From the NCBI RefSeq assembly GCF_003688285.1, contig NZ_RCNT01000008.1:62001-126000 (forward strand): a DNA stretch of 64,000 bases, given 5' to 3'. Position numbers and translations under genes: made by a program. The notes under the pieces were generated by a model. That model worked only from the letters and a program-made list of their open reading frames with translations. It searched no databases and was not told the DNA's origin. The stretch comes from Rhodophyticola porphyridii (GTDB lineage Bacteria; Pseudomonadota; Alphaproteobacteria; Rhodobacterales; Rhodobacteraceae). Shown one piece after another: positions 17,335 through 26,664 of this stretch (the stretch's first letter is position 1; every line of letters starts with the position of its first letter).

Positions 17335-18447
17335 ATGTCCGACACGGCAACAGGAGACGAACGCGTCAAGGAAATGTCGGGGTTCCGAAAGGCCCTGATC
17401 CGGCCCGAATTGGGCGGGATCGTCGGCACGGTGGCGGTATTCACCTTCTTTCTGCTTTTTGCCGCCGATAGCGGAATGTTCAATGCGCAGGGCATCATGA
17501 ACTGGTCCACGGTTTCGGCGCAGTTCATGATCATCGCGGTCGGTGCCTGCATGTTGATGATCGCAGGGGAGTTCGACCTGTCCGTCGGCTCGATGATCGG
17601 CTTCGCGGGCATGTCCATCGCGATTTTCTCGGTCACGCTGGGCTGGCCCGTCTGGATGGCGATCCTGACAACCTTTGCGCTCTGCATCTCGATCGGGGCA
17701 CTGAACGGCTACATCGTGATCAAGACCGGCCTGCCCAGTTTTATCGTGACGCTCGCGGCGCTGTTCATCCTCCGCGGGTTCACCATCTTCTTTCCGCAGA
17801 CCATCGAACGGCGCACCATCATCGGCGGAATCGACGACGCCGCCGAAGGAGATTGGCTTGCGCCGATTTTCGGGGGCGAGATCGGACAGCCGATTTTCGT
17901 TTGGCTTGCCGATCTCGGCCTGATCGACGTGTTCGAACGGGGCAACCGGGCGGGCGAACCGGTGATCGATGGCATTCCGATGCTGATCGTTTGGGCCATC
18001 GCGCTGGTGATTTTCGGGCATATCGTGCTGACCCGCACCCGGTTTGGCAACTGGATCTTTGCCGCGGGCGGCGATGCCCAGGCGGCGCGCTATGTGGGGG
18101 TGCCAGTGAACCGCGTGAAGATCCTGATGTTCATGTTCACAGCCTTTTGCGCAACCGTCTTCGCCACCTGTCAGGTGATGGAGTTCGGCTCCGCCGGGGC
18201 TGATCGCGGCGTTCTGAAAGAATTCGAGGCGATCATCGCGGTGGTGATCGGCGGCGCGCTTCTGACCGGCGGCTACGGTTCTGTCGTGGGGGCCGCTCTG
18301 GGCGCGCTGATCTTCGGCGTGGTGCAGCAGGGACTGTTCTTTGCCGGCGTCGAATCGAGCCTGTTCCGGGTCTTCCTTGGCGTCATCCTGCTCTTTGCGG
18401 TCATCCTGAACACCTATATTCGCCGCATCATCACGGGGGAGCGTTGA
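17335..18447 (+). CDS. Sugar ABC transporter permease
   Basis: A 370-residue inner-membrane permease of the RbsC/FrcC/BPD_transp_2 family. About ten hydrophobic helices can be traced, beginning with [18 protein letters not shown], and the conserved loop [16 protein letters not shown] between helices is present. [19 protein letters not shown] near residue 245 is the ATPase-coupling region. The ATG at 17335 has GGGGGAGGAAGAG six bases upstream; a GTG six codons earlier overlaps that site and was rejected. It ends one base before the ATPase gene. Confidence 0.92.
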   Translation: MSDTATGDERVKEMSGFRKALIRPELGGIVGTVAVFTFFLLFAADSGMFNAQGIMNWSTVSAQFMIIAVGACMLMIAGEFDLSVGSMIGFAGMSIAIFSVTLGWPVWMAILTTFALCISIGALNGYIVIKTGLPSFIVTLAALFILRGFTIFFPQTIERRTIIGGIDDAAEGDWLAPIFGGEIGQPIFVWLADLGLIDVFERGNRAGEPVIDGIPMLIVWAIALVIFGHIVLTRTRFGNWIFAAGGDAQAARYVGVPVNRVKILMFMFTAFCATVFATCQVMEFGSAGADRGVLKEFEAIIAVVIGGALLTGGYGSVVGAALGALIFGVVQQGLFFAGVESSLFRVFLGVILLFAVILNTYIRRIITGER

Positions 18448-18448
18448 G

Positions 18449-19237
18449 ATGGCTACCGGACGTGCACCCATCGTCGAGATGAAGAATATCGAGAAGCATT
18501 TCGGCTCGGTCATTGCGCTGAACGGCGTCACGGTGGAGGTCTATCCCGGCGAATGCCATTGCCTGTTGGGCGATAACGGCGCGGGGAAATCGACCTTCAT
18601 CAAGACCATGTCGGGTGTTCACAAACCCACAAGAGGTGAGATCTTCTTCGAAGGCAAACCGATGCAGTTCGACGATCCGCGCGACGCGATCGCGGCGGGG
18701 ATTGCAACGGTCTATCAGGATCTCGCGATGATTCCGCTGATGAGCGTCAGCCGCAATTTCTTCATGGGAAACGAGCCGCTGCGCAGGATCGGGCCGATCA
18801 GGCTGTTCGACCACGATCACGCGAACCGCGTGACCATGGAGGAAATGAAGAAGATGGGCATCAACCTGCGCGGGCCGGATCAGGCGGTCGGCACGCTGTC
18901 CGGCGGCGAACGTCAGACGGTCGCGATTGCCCGGGCGGTCCATTTCGGGGCCAAGGTGCTGATCCTTGACGAACCGACAAGCGCGCTTGGCGTCCGGCAG
19001 ACCGCCAATGTGCTGGCCACCGTCGACAAGGTTCGCAAGAAGGGCATCGCGGTTGTGTTCATCACCCATAATGTCCGCCATGCGATGGCTGTGGGCGACA
19101 GGTTCACGGTGTTGAATCGGGGCACCACGCTCGGCACCGCGCAACGCGGGCAGATCACGCCCGAAGAATTGCAGGACATGATGGCCGGTGGGCAGGAACT
19201 GGTCGCGCTGGAAGGCTCACTCGGCGGGACGGTCTGA
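18449..19237 (+). CDS. Sugar ABC transporter ATP-binding protein, single-domain (FrcA type)
   Basis: A 262-residue ATPase powering the importer. Walker [13 protein letters not shown], the ABC signature [15 protein letters not shown], Walker [13 protein letters not shown] and the switch histidine in [10 protein letters not shown] are intact. Ribose-type importers usually have a double-length ATPase of about 500 residues with two ABC domains; this one has a single domain, as in rhizobial FrcBCA fructose transporters, so it probably works as a homodimer. It is the last gene of the operon. Confidence 0.92.
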   Translation: MATGRAPIVEMKNIEKHFGSVIALNGVTVEVYPGECHCLLGDNGAGKSTFIKTMSGVHKPTRGEIFFEGKPMQFDDPRDAIAAGIATVYQDLAMIPLMSVSRNFFMGNEPLRRIGPIRLFDHDHANRVTMEEMKKMGINLRGPDQAVGTLSGGERQTVAIARAVHFGAKVLILDEPTSALGVRQTANVLATVDKVRKKGIAVVFITHNVRHAMAVGDRFTVLNRGTTLGTAQRGQITPEELQDMMAGGQELVALEGSLGGTV

Positions 19238-19400
19238 CCCGGGACGCAGGACCAGCGCGGGCGCATTGCCAAGGCTTACGCATCTGAAAACGGTGCGCCC
19301 AATCCCGTGAAAACAGATATTTAAAGCGTTTTTGCAGGAACCTTCTGGACCTGGGGGAGCCATCGGGCGATGCTTGCCCGAGGGACGGGGGAGATCGGCA

Positions 19401-20834
19401 ATGACACAACTGGCGCAGCATTACATCGGGGGGCTCTGGCGCGACGATGGCGCGCCCCCGCGCCCGAGCGTTAACCCCGCCGATGACACCCCACTTGGCA
19501 GTTACATCCCCGGCAACGCCGCGTTGGCCGATGAGGCGGCAACCGCCGCGCGGGATGCGTTTGACGATGGCGTGTGGGCGGCCTCCCCCCGGTTGCGGGC
19601 GCAGCTGCTGCATGAATTCGCGGACCGGCTTGCCGAGGCGAAGGATGACATCGCCGATCTGGTCGTCGCGGAAAATGGCAAGCTCCGGTCCGAGGCGATG
19701 GGTGAAACCATGGCTGGCATCTCCGAGAGCCGTTACTATGCCGGGCTCACGCGCAACATCCGGGGCTCGATGCAGGAAATGGCGCCGGGACAGATATCCC
19801 TGTTTCACCGCGAAGCGGCCGGAGTTGCCGGCATCATCGTGCCATGGAACGCGCCGGTCACGCTTTTGGTGCGATCGCTGGCCCCTGCACTGGCAGCGGG
19901 ATGTACCGCGGTGATCAAGCCTGCCGCGCAGACACCTCTGGTGCATGCGCGGGTCATGCAATGCCTGACCGAGTGCCCCTCCCTGCCTGCGGGCGTGGTC
20001 AATTCGGTCAATGAAAACGGAATCGAGGTCGGGCAGGCCATGGTCGCCTCGCCCCTGATCGACGTGATCAGTTTCACCGGGTCGAGCCGCACGGGGCGCA
20101 AGATCATGGAAGGTGCTGCGGCCACGCTGAAGCGGGTCGGGCTGGAACTGGGCGGCAAGGCGCCATCGGTGATCTTCGAGGATGCCGATCTGGATCTGGC
20201 GGTGCGGCAATTGACCCACGGTTCGCTGGCGATTGCCGGTCAGATGTGTGCCGCCGCCGCGCGATTTCTGGTCCACGACAGCGTCGCCGTCGATTTCGCG
20301 GAGCGGATGACAGCGGCCTTGAAGGCTGTGCGCGTCGGCCCCGGCGCCGACCCGGCAAGCGGGATGGGTGCGCTGATCGACACCGCCAATCAGGCACGCC
20401 TGATGCGACTGATCGAGCAGGCCGGAGATGAAGGGCGGATGATGCTGAAAGGCGGGCCGCTGGAAACAGGCGCGTTCCTGACACCCACTCTCTTCGGGAT
20501 CGACGATGTGCACTCCCCGCTTGTGCAGGAGGAACTGTTCGGCCCGATCATCTCTTTCGAGACCTTCGGGAACGAGGCCGAAGCTGTCGCCAAAGCCAAT
20601 GCAACGGTCTACGGGCTGGCGGCCTCGGTCTTCACCCGCGATCATGCCCGCGCGATGCGAATGTCGCGGGCGGTCCGGGCCGGCACGGTCTGGATCAACG
20701 CGCATCTGCGACTGTTCGCGGAAGCCGAAACCGGCGGCTACGGACAGTCGGGACTGGGCCGGTTGCACGGGCCCGAGGGCCTCCACGATTTTCTGGAAAC
20801 CAAGCATATCTTCATGGAGCCCGGTGTCGCATGA
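19401..20834 (+). CDS. NAD(P)-dependent aldehyde dehydrogenase
   Basis: A 477-residue ALDH. Motifs seen: VPWNAPVTLLVRSLAPALAAG, the cofactor loop FTGSSRTGRKI, the base-bearing LELGGKAPSVIFEDAD and a catalytic cysteine in GQMCAAAAR. It looks like the betaine/hydroxymuconic-semialdehyde type rather than CoA-dependent IolA, which has a different cysteine context. The ATG follows GGGGGAGATCGGCA. It overlaps the next gene, an FAD aromatic hydroxylase, by four bases (ATGA), so the two act in the same route, probably oxidising an aldehyde formed from an aromatic or ring substrate. Substrate unknown. Confidence 0.88.
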   Translation: MTQLAQHYIGGLWRDDGAPPRPSVNPADDTPLGSYIPGNAALADEAATAARDAFDDGVWAASPRLRAQLLHEFADRLAEAKDDIADLVVAENGKLRSEAMGETMAGISESRYYAGLTRNIRGSMQEMAPGQISLFHREAAGVAGIIVPWNAPVTLLVRSLAPALAAGCTAVIKPAAQTPLVHARVMQCLTECPSLPAGVVNSVNENGIEVGQAMVASPLIDVISFTGSSRTGRKIMEGAAATLKRVGLELGGKAPSVIFEDADLDLAVRQLTHGSLAIAGQMCAAAARFLVHDSVAVDFAERMTAALKAVRVGPGADPASGMGALIDTANQARLMRLIEQAGDEGRMMLKGGPLETGAFLTPTLFGIDDVHSPLVQEELFGPIISFETFGNEAEAVAKANATVYGLAASVFTRDHARAMRMSRAVRAGTVWINAHLRLFAEAETGGYGQSGLGRLHGPEGLHDFLETKHIFMEPGVA

Positions 20835-22405
20835 CCCAGCACGATGTCATCATCGTCGGGGGCGGACCGGTGGGCATGGGGCTGGCCATCGATCTGGGTC
20901 AGCGCGGCCTGCGTGTCGCGGTGGTGGAGCGTCATGTCGCGCCGCAGCCGATCCCGAAAGGCCAGAACCTGACACAGCGGACGCTGGAAAATATCGATGC
21001 GTGGGGCTGCGAGCCCGAACTGCGCGCAGCCCGTGTGGTGCCCCGCGGCGTGGCCAATGGCGGCTTGGTGACCTATGGCGCACTGCTGAGCGATTACCAT
21101 TACGACTGGTTCCCGAGGGAAAAGGTACAGCCCTTCTACGGGCAGGCGCTGGACCGCTTGCCGCAATACGAGACCGAGCGGGTTCTGCGGGCCCGCGCCG
21201 CGCGCATCGACATCATCGACACCTTCTATGGCTGGTTTTTCGACGGGCTGTCGCAGGATGGCGACGGTGTGACGATCGAGATCGCCGAGCACAGGGGCGA
21301 CGGCCGGCGGGTTCTGCGGGCCGCATTTGCGGTGGGCTGCGACGGCAGCCGATCGGCCACGCGCGATGCGGCGGGGATCACGCAGAGCCTGTCGGATCAT
21401 GACCGGCGGATGGCGCTGCTGGTGTTCCGCTCCCCCGAGTTGCATCGGCTCTTGGGTGAACGTTATGCGGAACGGTCGTTCTACAACGCGATCAGCCCCG
21501 AGCTGGATGGCTATTGGCTGTTTCTGGGCCGGGTCGATCTGGGCCGGGAGTGGTTCTTTCACGCGCCGGTGCCCGAGGGCACGACGGAAGAGACCTTCGA
21601 CGCCGCCGGGTTCCTGCACAAGGCCGTTGGCCACCCGTTCGATCTGGAGATCACGCATACCGGGTTCTGGGATCTGCGCGTGGCGCTGGCCGACACCTAT
21701 CGCAAGGGTCGCGTGTTCATCGCCGGCGATGCGGCCCACAGCCATCCGCCCTACGGCGGCTACGGGATTAATACCGGGTTCGAGGATGCGCGAAACCTGG
21801 GGTGGAAGCTGACCGCGGCGTTGCAGGGCTGGGCTGGTGAGCGGTTGCTGGACAGTTTCGATGCAGAACGCCGCCCGGTTTTTGCCTCCACCGCGCGCGA
21901 TTTCATCGAACGGTTCATCAAGGAGGATCGGGCATTTCTGGCGCGCTACAGCCCCGAAAAGGACGAGGAGGCGTTCAGAAAAGCCTGGTTCGCCCGGCCC
22001 GAAGGCGCATCCGAGATCGTGGCGTTCGAACCGCATTACGAAGGCTCCCCCATCGTTGCGGGGTCGGGCCATCCCGGCGCGCGGGGCGATCATCGGTTCG
22101 AGGCGCGCCCGGGGCATCATCTGGCCCCCCGCAGTCTGAGCGACGGGCGCACCACCTATGACGCCTTGGGATCAGGCTTCACTCTTCTGGCCTTTGACAG
22201 GCCGGGATTGGCAGGCGAGATGACGGCCGCCGCCGCCGAGCTCTCGGTGCCGCTGACGGTCGTGACCGACAGCTATGCGGATGAACGGCTGGATTACGCT
22301 GCGCATGCCATTCTGGTCAGGCCAGACGGTTTCGTGGCCTGGGTCGGCGACGACATCGAAAACCCCGGGGCGATTCTGGCGATGGCGGTCGGGCGCGAGG
22401 TCTAG
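20831..22405 (+). CDS. FAD-dependent aromatic hydroxylase (phenol/3-HPP hydroxylase family)
   Basis: A 524-residue class A flavoprotein monooxygenase. The FAD-binding DVIIVGGGPVGMGLAIDL, the DG-motif region AVGCDGSRSATRDAAG and the second FAD motif GRVFIAGDAAHSHPPYGGYGIN are intact. The C-terminal 120 residues resemble the thioredoxin-like end of PheA/MhpA-type hydroxylases but without a redox CXXC. It should hydroxylate a phenolic or similar ring with NAD(P)H. Its ATG lies within the end of the aldehyde dehydrogenase gene. Its TAG stop overlaps the convergent OsmC-like stop through a shared CTAG. Confidence 0.88.
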   Translation: MTQHDVIIVGGGPVGMGLAIDLGQRGLRVAVVERHVAPQPIPKGQNLTQRTLENIDAWGCEPELRAARVVPRGVANGGLVTYGALLSDYHYDWFPREKVQPFYGQALDRLPQYETERVLRARAARIDIIDTFYGWFFDGLSQDGDGVTIEIAEHRGDGRRVLRAAFAVGCDGSRSATRDAAGITQSLSDHDRRMALLVFRSPELHRLLGERYAERSFYNAISPELDGYWLFLGRVDLGREWFFHAPVPEGTTEETFDAAGFLHKAVGHPFDLEITHTGFWDLRVALADTYRKGRVFIAGDAAHSHPPYGGYGINTGFEDARNLGWKLTAALQGWAGERLLDSFDAERRPVFASTARDFIERFIKEDRAFLARYSPEKDEEAFRKAWFARPEGASEIVAFEPHYEGSPIVAGSGHPGARGDHRFEARPGHHLAPRSLSDGRTTYDALGSGFTLLAFDRPGLAGEMTAAAAELSVPLTVVTDSYADERLDYAAHAILVRPDGFVAWVGDDIENPGAILAMAVGREV

Positions 22406-23592
22406 ACCCGGGTGATCTTCAGCTTGGTCTTCAGATCGGTGCGGCAGAACGCATGGAGGAAACAAGTTCGCTCGGACACATCCAGCATGTCACGGGCAGC
22501 CTCGTCGGCCTCGCTGGTCACAAGATGCACATGGGTCTCGACCGGATCGGCCGTGCCCGCCTTGCCGGTGCCGCCCGACGCCCCGCCAAGGGAAAAATGC
22601 GTATCCTGCACGATGGAATAGCTCGGCAGATCGAGGTTTTCCATCGAAGCCATGCGACCAAACTGGGTCATGAAGCAAAAGCCGATCCCGGCGGAAATGA
22701 AGCTGACCGCATCGGGCGCGCGCCCCTGCCCGCCGGCCACCGGGGCCTCTTCGCTCAGAAAGCGGAAGACGCTGCCATGGGGGCTGTAAAGCCGTTGTTC
22801 GATCTCCTTGATCCCATCGTCGCGGAGCGTGCAGATCGCACCGGGGTTCAGCGTGCGGTCCTGTTCATCGGTCAGACTGGTTGCGGCACCTGCGGTCCCG
22901 CCGCGGACCTTCTTCACCGGCGTCATGCCAAGGCGCTCGATCAGGGTCAGCTCGGTGGGCGCGGGCACCGGACCGGCGCCCGTGGGGTCGGGAACGGGCG
23001 CGCCATCGAGCTGTTTCGCTTCGGCGGTGGGGATCTGCATGTCATTCCGTGTCAGCGTGAACAGGCTGTCGAGCTTGCCCCGCATCAGCCCGTTCAGTGG
23101 CGAGGCATGCACTGCATTGCTCAGCAACTCGGCCAGAGCGCCGTCCTCCAGATCGCAATCGACCTGCACTTCCAGTTCCACGGGAAGCGCGCCGCCGGTC
23201 ATCGTGCGTTGCCGCATGGAGCCCTTCATGGTGTAGAAATTGTCCTGGATCAGCCGCAGCTTGTGCAATGCGACCCCCTCCCGCGTCGCAAGTGCGGTAA
23301 TCTCGTTCATGTAACTCGCGATCATGCCGGTGGTGAGGAAGGCCAGCGGGCACGGGGCGGCGTCGTGGCCGTTCAGATAGGCCCCCTCATCGGAGACCAG
23401 CCGCCACATCAGCCCGGAACGCGCCGAGATCACCAGAGCCTCTTTCTGAAACCCGGACAGCGACCGGACCCAGCATCGCACCGCGTCGCCCAGACGCAAG
23501 GCGGGCGGTGCGAGACCCACATCGCCGGGATTGGCAACGCCGTAGAACGGCGCCGTGTCGCTTGCGGCGATGATGTTTTCACCCATTTTCAT
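22402..23592 (-). CDS. Tandem OsmC-like domain protein
   Basis: A 396-residue cytoplasmic protein that reads as two OsmC/Ohr-like halves. The first (about 30-190) has APCPLAFLTTGMIASYMNEI with Cys81, but where the second redox cysteine is expected there is HASPLNGL, with Ser164. The second (about 240-396) has SAGIGFCFMTQFGRMA with Cys306 and ERTCFLHAF with Cys377, a complete pair. The halves are joined by a Pro-rich linker (190-215). OsmC proteins reduce organic peroxides; fused double forms are rarer and this one has only one complete cysteine pair. AGGGAG lies seven bases before the ATG. It is the last gene of the TRAP operon, 30 bases after dctM. Confidence 0.75.
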   Translation of the reverse strand: MKMGENIIAASDTAPFYGVANPGDVGLAPPALRLGDAVRCWVRSLSGFQKEALVISARSGLMWRLVSDEGAYLNGHDAAPCPLAFLTTGMIASYMNEITALATREGVALHKLRLIQDNFYTMKGSMRQRTMTGGALPVELEVQVDCDLEDGALAELLSNAVHASPLNGLMRGKLDSLFTLTRNDMQIPTAEAKQLDGAPVPDPTGAGPVPAPTELTLIERLGMTPVKKVRGGTAGAATSLTDEQDRTLNPGAICTLRDDGIKEIEQRLYSPHGSVFRFLSEEAPVAGGQGRAPDAVSFISAGIGFCFMTQFGRMASMENLDLPSYSIVQDTHFSLGGASGGTGKAGTADPVETHVHLVTSEADEAARDMLDVSERTCFLHAFCRTDLKTKLKITRV

Positions 23593-23622
23593 ATCACAAC
23601 TCCCTGATGGAACGCCGAAGCC

Positions 23623-24927
23623 CTAGCCGAACATGGTTTGCGGCAGGAGCAGCGCGATTTGCGGAAAGACAACGATCAGGATCACGGCCAGCAGCATGGC
23701 AAACCAGAACGGCCAGATGCCGCGGAATATGGTGTTCAGCGGAACCCCCGGCGCAATGCCCTTGACGACGAAGACATTCACACCCACGGGTGGCGAGATA
23801 AGGCCCATCTCCAGACAGATCACCATAAGCACCCCGAACCAGATCATATCCACGCCCAATGGCTCGATGATCGGCTGCACAAGCGGCACGGTCAGCACGA
23901 GGATCGCGAAGCCGTCCATAAACATGCCCAGAATGATGAAGATCAGCAGGAACATCAGCACCACCTGCATCCCCGTGAAGCCCTGCGCCTCAACCCAGAG
24001 GGACAGGTCGTAGGTGACGCCGGAAAAACCGATGAAGCTCTTGAACACGAATGCGCCGAAAAGGATCAAAAAGACCGTGCCGGTGGATTTGAGTGTGCTC
24101 GTGAAGACCTCGATCACATTGGCACGGGTCAACTGGCCCCGGAAGGCGGTGATCACGAAGGCCAGTGCTGCGCCCACTCCGGCCGCCTCCACCGCCGAGA
24201 AGACACCCAGATAGATGCCGCCGATGGTGATGACGATGATGCTCACAATGGCGGAGGCGCGGCGCATCGCCTGAAACCGTTCCCTGAGCGGCACGATCGC
24301 GGCACCACGCGGGGCCTTTTCGGGATTGCGCAGCACGACCAGCCAGATCGCGACGACAAAAAGCGCGGTCAGCATCAGACCCGGGATCACCCCGGCCATG
24401 AAAAGCTGTCCGATGCTCTCTTCGGTCAGGATGGCGTAGATCACGAAGCCGGCCGAGGGCGGGATGAGGATACCAAGGGTGCCGCCCGCGGCGATAGAGC
24501 CCGTGGCAAGGCCATTGTCGTAATTGTAGCGCTGCATTTCCGGCAGGCTGACGCGGCCCATGGTGAGTGCCGCGGCCAGAGACGACCCTGACAGCGCCGA
24601 AAACCCCGCACAGCCCACCACCGTGGCCGAGGCCAGCCCGCCCTTCAGGTGGCCAAGCCAGCTATGGGCCGCCGAATAGAGATCCCGGCTCATGCCCGAG
24701 ACGCCGGCAAGGTTACCCATCAACACGAAAAGCGGAATGATCGTGAGCGGGTAATTCGATGCCTCGTTGAAGATTTCGCCCGCAAGTTTCGGGATCGCCG
24801 CGCGTTCGCGGATCACATAGATGCCGATTGTGCCGACGAGCATCATCGAGATGCCCACCGGCATGCGGATCACCAGACAGGCGAACAGGGCGATGAAGCC
24901 GACAAGCGCGATCAGGCTTCCGTCCAT
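23623..24927 (-). CDS. dctM: TRAP transporter large permease (DctM type)
   Basis: A 434-residue membrane protein with roughly twelve hydrophobic helices, the ion-coupled transport subunit of a tripartite periplasmic importer. Family-typical stretches: IRMPVGISMMLVGTIGIY at the start, GCAGFSALSGSSLAAALTMGRVSLPEM, ATGSIAAGGTLGILIPPSAGFVIYA and the C-terminal SPPVGVNVFVVKGIA. Its ATG shares one base with the end of the small permease. The operon dctP-dctQ-dctM-OsmC suggests uptake of an organic acid handled with the neighbouring oxygenase genes. Confidence 0.93.
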   Translation of the reverse strand: MDGSLIALVGFIALFACLVIRMPVGISMMLVGTIGIYVIRERAAIPKLAGEIFNEASNYPLTIIPLFVLMGNLAGVSGMSRDLYSAAHSWLGHLKGGLASATVVGCAGFSALSGSSLAAALTMGRVSLPEMQRYNYDNGLATGSIAAGGTLGILIPPSAGFVIYAILTEESIGQLFMAGVIPGLMLTALFVVAIWLVVLRNPEKAPRGAAIVPLRERFQAMRRASAIVSIIVITIGGIYLGVFSAVEAAGVGAALAFVITAFRGQLTRANVIEVFTSTLKSTGTVFLILFGAFVFKSFIGFSGVTYDLSLWVEAQGFTGMQVVLMFLLIFIILGMFMDGFAILVLTVPLVQPIIEPLGVDMIWFGVLMVICLEMGLISPPVGVNVFVVKGIAPGVPLNTIFRGIWPFWFAMLLAVILIVVFPQIALLLPQTMFG

Positions 24928-25457
24928 CAGTCAGCAATCTCGTTCGGGTCGTCGCCATCCAGATGATAAAGACCGACAACAAGCTGGAGCAGCACATTCA
25001 GGGCAAAAAGGCCCATCGTGGCGGACAGGAAATAGTAGAACGGGCGATGCACGATGGACATGTTGTTGGTGAGACAGGCACGTTCCGCGCCGCAGGCCTT
25101 GTCGGCCAGCGCATAGCTTGCCAGGGCCAGAATACCAAAGGCCATCAGCCGCATCAGCGCGTCAGTGAACCGGGTCAGCCGGCGGCCCGCGACCATTCCG
25201 ATCACGTTGACGGATACATGCGCCCCGTGACGCGCACCATAACAGACCGATGCCCCGGCCACGACGATCAGCGTCATGGTCGAGATGTCGCTGATCCCGA
25301 AAATCGGATCATTCAGGGCATAGCGCCAGAGCACCGCCGTCAGCGTGACGAACATCAGCCCCAGAACGGCGAGCGCGCCCAGGATCGCCACCAGCCCGGA
25401 CAGGCGCCCAAGCTGGCGGTCGACCCATAACAGCGCGGATGGTGTCTGACGCGGCAC
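24927..25457 (-). CDS. dctQ: TRAP transporter small permease (DctQ type)
   Basis: A 176-residue membrane protein with four predicted helices (LVAILGALAVLGLMFVTLTAVLWRYA, TMTLIVVAGASVCYGA, LMRLMAFGILALASYAL and the C-terminal YYFLSATMGLFALNVLLQLVVGL). It partners DctM. The start is a GTG at 25457, the only in-frame candidate close to the preceding stop, six bases after dctP. Low sequence conservation is normal for DctQ; position and topology carry the call. Confidence 0.88.
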   Translation of the reverse strand: MPRQTPSALLWVDRQLGRLSGLVAILGALAVLGLMFVTLTAVLWRYALNDPIFGISDISTMTLIVVAGASVCYGARHGAHVSVNVIGMVAGRRLTRFTDALMRLMAFGILALASYALADKACGAERACLTNNMSIVHRPFYYFLSATMGLFALNVLLQLVVGLYHLDGDDPNEIAD

Positions 25458-25463
25458 GGGGGA

Positions 25464-26450
25464 TCAGCCGTCCGGCTGCATCATCAGGTCCATGACTTCA
25501 CCCACGGTCATCGGTCCCGCATTCTGGGCCCGTACCTCGGACAGTGTGTCGGCAATGGCCGCGTTCCATCGGGCGCGTTCCTCCTCCGGGATCTCGATCA
25601 TCTCGACCCCGGCCTCCGCGGCCATCTGCAGCCCGCGGGCGGCGGCCCGGTCGTAGAACTCGCCTCCGGCGATCGACAGCGCATCATCGGCGGCCGCGTC
25701 GATCCAGCCACGCTGTTCATCGCTCAACCCATCATAGACCTCACGGTTCATCAGCAGAACAAAGGCCGAGCCGGAACCTGGAAACCATGTGGTGATGTAA
25801 TTCGCCGGCTCATGCAGATTGAAGGAGGGGATGCCCGACGGCCCGATGGCGATTCCGTCGATGACACCGTTGGTCAGGTTCTGGTTGATGACATTCACCG
25901 GCTGCGCCACGGCGGAGGCCCCAAGCGCCTCGACGAAAGGCGCATCCTGGCTGGCGGTGACACGGATCAGCATCCCGTCAAGATCCTCCAGCCTGCGCAC
26001 CGGCCTGTCGCGGGTGATCAGAACCGGCGGCGCATTGGCCCAGATCGCCAGCACCTCGGCCTCGTATTCCTGTTCCAGCACATCGCGCGCGCGCAGCAAT
26101 GCCTGCGTGCATTCGGACGCGCTGCCGCAAACGCCCGGGGTCGTGACGGCATTGGTCATCGGGAACACCTCGCCGGTGTAACCGGGCAGGGCAAACACGA
26201 TATCGGCCACACCATCGAGCAGAATTCCGTACTGGCGGGGTGGCGCCGAATTCAGCGCCCCTCCGGGGTATTGCTGCACGGTCATTTCTCCGCCCGAAAC
26301 CTCGGCCAGAGCCTCGGCGAACGGTGTGAAGACGGCGGCGTTCATCGGATGACCGGGCCCCATGAAATAGGCCAGGCTCAACTCCTCGGCCTGAGGCGCG
26401 GCTGTCGACAAGGCCAAAGCGGCAGCGGCACAGATACCCAATCTTTGCAT
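25464..26450 (-). CDS. dctP: TRAP transporter substrate-binding protein (DctP type)
   Basis: A 328-residue periplasmic receptor. A signal peptide (RLGICAAAALALSTAAPQAEE) is followed by LSLAYFMGPGHPMNAAVFTPFAEAL, typical of DctP. The conserved ligand arginine lies in the LDGMLIRVTASQDAP segment, where DctP proteins bind the substrate carboxylate. GGAGGAAGAG precedes the ATG. It is the first gene of its operon and is divergent from a GntR regulator. An aromatic or aliphatic carboxylate is likely; identity unknown. Confidence 0.92.
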   Translation of the reverse strand: MQRLGICAAAALALSTAAPQAEELSLAYFMGPGHPMNAAVFTPFAEALAEVSGGEMTVQQYPGGALNSAPPRQYGILLDGVADIVFALPGYTGEVFPMTNAVTTPGVCGSASECTQALLRARDVLEQEYEAEVLAIWANAPPVLITRDRPVRRLEDLDGMLIRVTASQDAPFVEALGASAVAQPVNVINQNLTNGVIDGIAIGPSGIPSFNLHEPANYITTWFPGSGSAFVLLMNREVYDGLSDEQRGWIDAAADDALSIAGGEFYDRAAARGLQMAAEAGVEMIEIPEEERARWNAAIADTLSEVRAQNAGPMTVGEVMDLMMQPDG

Positions 26451-26583
26451 TCTCTTCCTCCCTCTGGTGGCGACACAGGCTTATCCCGATTTCGATGAGA
26501 GAAGCTTAACAGTGTCGGCGGGGCAGATCCGGCCTCTCCTCCCAAAGCGGCCTTGCGATGTCCCTCCCCCACTAGAGGCAAAT

Positions 26584-26655
26584 TTGTATCCAAAAGAAAG
26601 CAAAAAAATGCCATATCGCTCCAGATTAGCTCGACAGACGCAATTTCGTATCCGA
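26584..26655. promoter_or_regulatory. Two related GntR-type operator candidates between dctP and the GntR gene
   Basis: TTGTATCCAA (26584-26593) and TCGTATCCGA (26646-26655) share the core TATCC with short complementary outer arms, and both sit in similar AT-rich flanks (GCAAATTTGTATCC and GCAATTTCGTATCC). The second lies only nine bases before the GntR start codon, which suits autorepression; the first would act on dctP. Assignment to this regulator is inferred from position. Confidence 0.5.
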
Positions 26656-26664
26656 TAATCGGGC

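Noticed and set aside
19401-20834. Calling this aldehyde dehydrogenase IolA (malonate-semialdehyde dehydrogenase)
   Set aside because: The cysteine context QMCAAAAR and coupling to an aromatic hydroxylase fit the CoA-independent aldehyde dehydrogenases better than IolA.
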